Source: Gemmataceae bacterium
GTDB lineage: Bacteria > Planctomycetota > Planctomycetia > Gemmatales > Gemmataceae
DNA: 53,415 nucleotides
Reading direction: 5' to 3'
NCBI GenBank assembly: GCA_009692065.1
Contig: SHZY01000019.1
Location: 1-53,415, forward strand
Part shown: positions 51,837 through 53,415 of the stretch, in pieces
Position numbering within the stretch: the stretch's first letter is position 1
Layout of the letters: every line of letters begins with the position of its first letter
The notes under the pieces: generated by a model
Databases searched by the model: none
Seen by the model: the letters and a program-made list of their open reading frames with translations, nothing else
Told to the model about the DNA's origin: nothing
Position numbers and translations under genes: made by a program

Positions 51837-53081
51837 ATGATTTCGCGAACGTTGCCATTTTTGATACTCGTTTTCACCGCCTTGGCATCCACGGCAGTCC
51901 TTGCCGACGATTGGCCCGCCTGGCGCGGCCCCGAGCGTAGCGGCCACACCAAGGAAACCGGGTTGCCGACTCAATGGAGCGCCAAGTCGGTCGTCTGGAA
52001 GACGGCGTTGCCTGGCCAGGGGCAATCGTCGCCGGTCGTCTGGGGCGACCGCATTTTCCTGACGGCGGCCCTCGACAAAGGCAAGAAGCGGATCGTTTTC
52101 TGTGTCGATCGCACCAAGGGAAATATTCTCTGGCAGGAAGTCGCCTGGGAGGGCGTTCCGGAGCCGAGCCATCCGATGAATGGTTGGGCCTCCGCCACTT
52201 GTGCGACCGACGGCGAGCGGGTCATCGCCTTCTTTGGCAAAGGCGGCTTGCATTGCTTCAGCGTGGATGGCAAGAAGCTATGGTCACGCGATCTTGGCGC
52301 CTTCCCCGGGCCGTGGGGGACATCCGCCTGTCCTCTGATCGTCGGGGATAACGTCGTGCAGAATTGCGATTCGACGAAGGGTTCGCATCTCCTCGCCGTC
52401 GATAAGAGGACTGGCAAAGACGTTTGGAAAACGCCGCGTCCCGATTACGACAAAGGGGGCTGGAGCTCGCCGATCCTGGTGGATGCCGGTACGCGCAAGG
52501 AGATCATCCTCAACGGCGAACGCGAAGTCATCGGCTATGATCCGGAGACCGGCAAACAGCTATGGACTTGCAAGAGCTTCGCCGGCCGCGGCGAGCCCAC
52601 CGTCACGCCCGGAATCGGCAACGTCTACGTCATCAACGGCATCTCGGGTGATATCTACTCCGTCAAACTTGGCGGGTCGGGGAATGTAACCAAGTCGCAC
52701 ATGATCTGGCACACGCCGCGCAAGGTGAGACGCGACGAGCCGTCGCCGATCCTCGTCGGCAAGTACCTCGTCGTTTCCGACATGGACGGGATCGTAACCT
52801 GCTATGACAGCAACACCGGCACGCCGCTGTGGAAGGAACGGCTGCGCGGCAGGGAGTTTACCGCGTCGCCGATTGCGGCGGGGGGCCTGGTCTATTTTCT
52901 CGATGACGCGGGCGTAACCACGGTGCTTGAGCCGGGGCCGACGTTCAAATTGATCGCGGAGAACTCCGTTGGCGCCGCCAGCAGCGAAATCTTTCGCGCC
53001 TCGTTGACGCCAGCGCACGGCCAGATCCTGGCTCGCTCGCAAACGCATCTTTACTGCATCGGCAAGGGCAAGGGGGAGTAA
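51837..53081 (+). CDS. Secreted PQQ-like beta-propeller repeat protein
   Basis: The 414-residue protein has a signal peptide (MISRTLPFLILVFTALASTA) and the opening 'DDWPAWRGPERSGHTKETGL', then propeller blades with 'VVWKTALPGQGQSSPVVWG', 'LHCFSVDGKKLWSRDLG', 'LLAVDKRTGKDVWKT' and 'TCYDSNTGTPLWKERL'. It resembles the protein at 307-1644 in architecture but is clearly a different paralogue. ATG 51837 has CGGAG upstream; an in-frame ATG at 51786 would bury the signal peptide. The ligand is unknown. It marks the return to core-type genes after the accessory stretch. Confidence 0.88.
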   Translation: MISRTLPFLILVFTALASTAVLADDWPAWRGPERSGHTKETGLPTQWSAKSVVWKTALPGQGQSSPVVWGDRIFLTAALDKGKKRIVFCVDRTKGNILWQEVAWEGVPEPSHPMNGWASATCATDGERVIAFFGKGGLHCFSVDGKKLWSRDLGAFPGPWGTSACPLIVGDNVVQNCDSTKGSHLLAVDKRTGKDVWKTPRPDYDKGGWSSPILVDAGTRKEIILNGEREVIGYDPETGKQLWTCKSFAGRGEPTVTPGIGNVYVINGISGDIYSVKLGGSGNVTKSHMIWHTPRKVRRDEPSPILVGKYLVVSDMDGIVTCYDSNTGTPLWKERLRGREFTASPIAAGGLVYFLDDAGVTTVLEPGPTFKLIAENSVGAASSEIFRASLTPAHGQILARSQTHLYCIGKGKGE

Positions 53082-53236
53082 GCCCCAAATTCCCACTTCG
53101 TCGCAACGGAATTTGTATGGCCGGGGCCCACCAACTCACGCTCCGGGCGACGCACCTCGGTTGCACGACAAGAAGATTCCCACTAAAGTAGAGCTTAACG
53201 AGTCGGTTCGCGCACTCCGTCGCCGCAACACCGCCG

Positions 53237-53308
53237 GGGCCTATAGCTCAACGGTAGAGCAGGGGACTCATAATCCCTTGGTTCCTGGTTCGAATCCAGG
53301 TGGGCCCA
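53237..53308 (+). tRNA. tRNA with anticodon CAT (Met or Ile2)
   Basis: The cloverleaf folds cleanly: acceptor GGGCCTA (53237-53243) with TGGGCCC (53301-53307), D-stem GCTC/GAGC, anticodon stem GGGGA/TCCCT around loop CTCATAA (anticodon CAT 53269-53271), and T-stem CCTGG/CCAGG with loop TTCGAAT. The discriminator is A and no CCA is encoded. The acceptor stem has full pairing at 1-72, so it is not an initiator. Elongator Met and the lysidine-modified Ile2 tRNA both carry CAT; the GACTCATAATC context slightly favours Ile2. Confidence 0.93.
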
Positions 53309-53415
53309 CTCCTGTTTTTTCCCTTGCGAGATGCGTTTTTCGTGGGAAAATCCAAGGTCTCCCCCATATCGCCTGTTTCGTCAATGGCTCGCACCGGCTC
53401 GGACGGTTTCGCACC

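Overview
The window reads as chromosomal DNA of a planctomycete, most likely a member of the Gemmatales/Gemmataceae. The pointers are families typical of that phylum: DUF1501 and DUF1552 twin-arginine-type proteins, a DUF1592/DUF1588 haem-binding protein, a PVC-type dehydrogenase with HEAT repeats and a C-terminal CxxCH, a DUF1080 secreted protein, two 'WPxWRGP' PQQ-like beta-propellers, LL-diaminopimelate aminotransferase, a zinc-ribbon/Mrr protein and a Gld-like ABC operon. Base composition is GC-rich and many genes lack a clear Shine-Dalgarno sequence.

Layout. 0-5.4 kb: PQQ-like propeller, small lipoprotein, TM2 protein, FHA protein, MutY and a TlpA-like lipoprotein. 5.4-9.0 kb: purN, then a uronate isomerase-like gene divergent from a KDG kinase, probably for uronate catabolism; the 635-bp gap between them is full of stem-loops. 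9.0-18.8 kb: exported and haem-binding planctomycete proteins (DUF1592-DUF1552 pair, ceramidase-like protein, PVC dehydrogenase) with TatD and DinB-like genes between them. 18.8-31 kb: housekeeping genes (ruvX, a manC and eukaryote-like UDP-sugar pyrophosphorylase pair, an MBL hydrolase, an MFS transporter, glnE, miaB, and overlapping def-fmt). 31-39.5 kb: a four-gene Gld-like ABC operon (ATPase, permease, GldG-like, DUF4340). 39.7-46.4 kb: DUF1080, a sigma factor, dapL, a small membrane protein, a TIGR01777 oxidoreductase, a HEAT protein and a secreted protein of unknown function. 46.4-51.8 kb: an accessory stretch with a toxin-antitoxin pair, a JAMM-like gene, an immunity-like small protein, an Mrr-type nuclease fused to a membrane module, and a translationally coupled pair ending in a DUF7689-like protein. 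51.8 kb to the end: a second propeller and a tRNA with anticodon CAT.

Two patterns stand out. First, about half of the gene boundaries carry a long inverted repeat, often perfect over 10-29 bp per arm. They occur in tandem, convergent and divergent junctions, so they cannot all be terminators. Several fall into recurring families (GTTTAGCGCCCGC, TTAGCCGCG, TGAGGTACYCCGAA, CCGAGCCYGA), and in at least four elements each arm is itself a near-palindrome. One family, a roughly 43-bp GC-rich element, sits inside two unrelated conserved genes (fmt and the TIGR01777 oxidoreductase) in the same orientation and reading frame. Second, the 46.4-51.8 kb stretch contains three genes each broken by one lesion (a 1-nt frameshift in the ParE-like toxin, an in-frame TAG in the JAMM-like gene, an in-frame TGA in the Mrr-like gene). 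I saw no comparable lesion in the other 48 kb. This suggests recent decay of an accessory module, recoding, or local sequence error.
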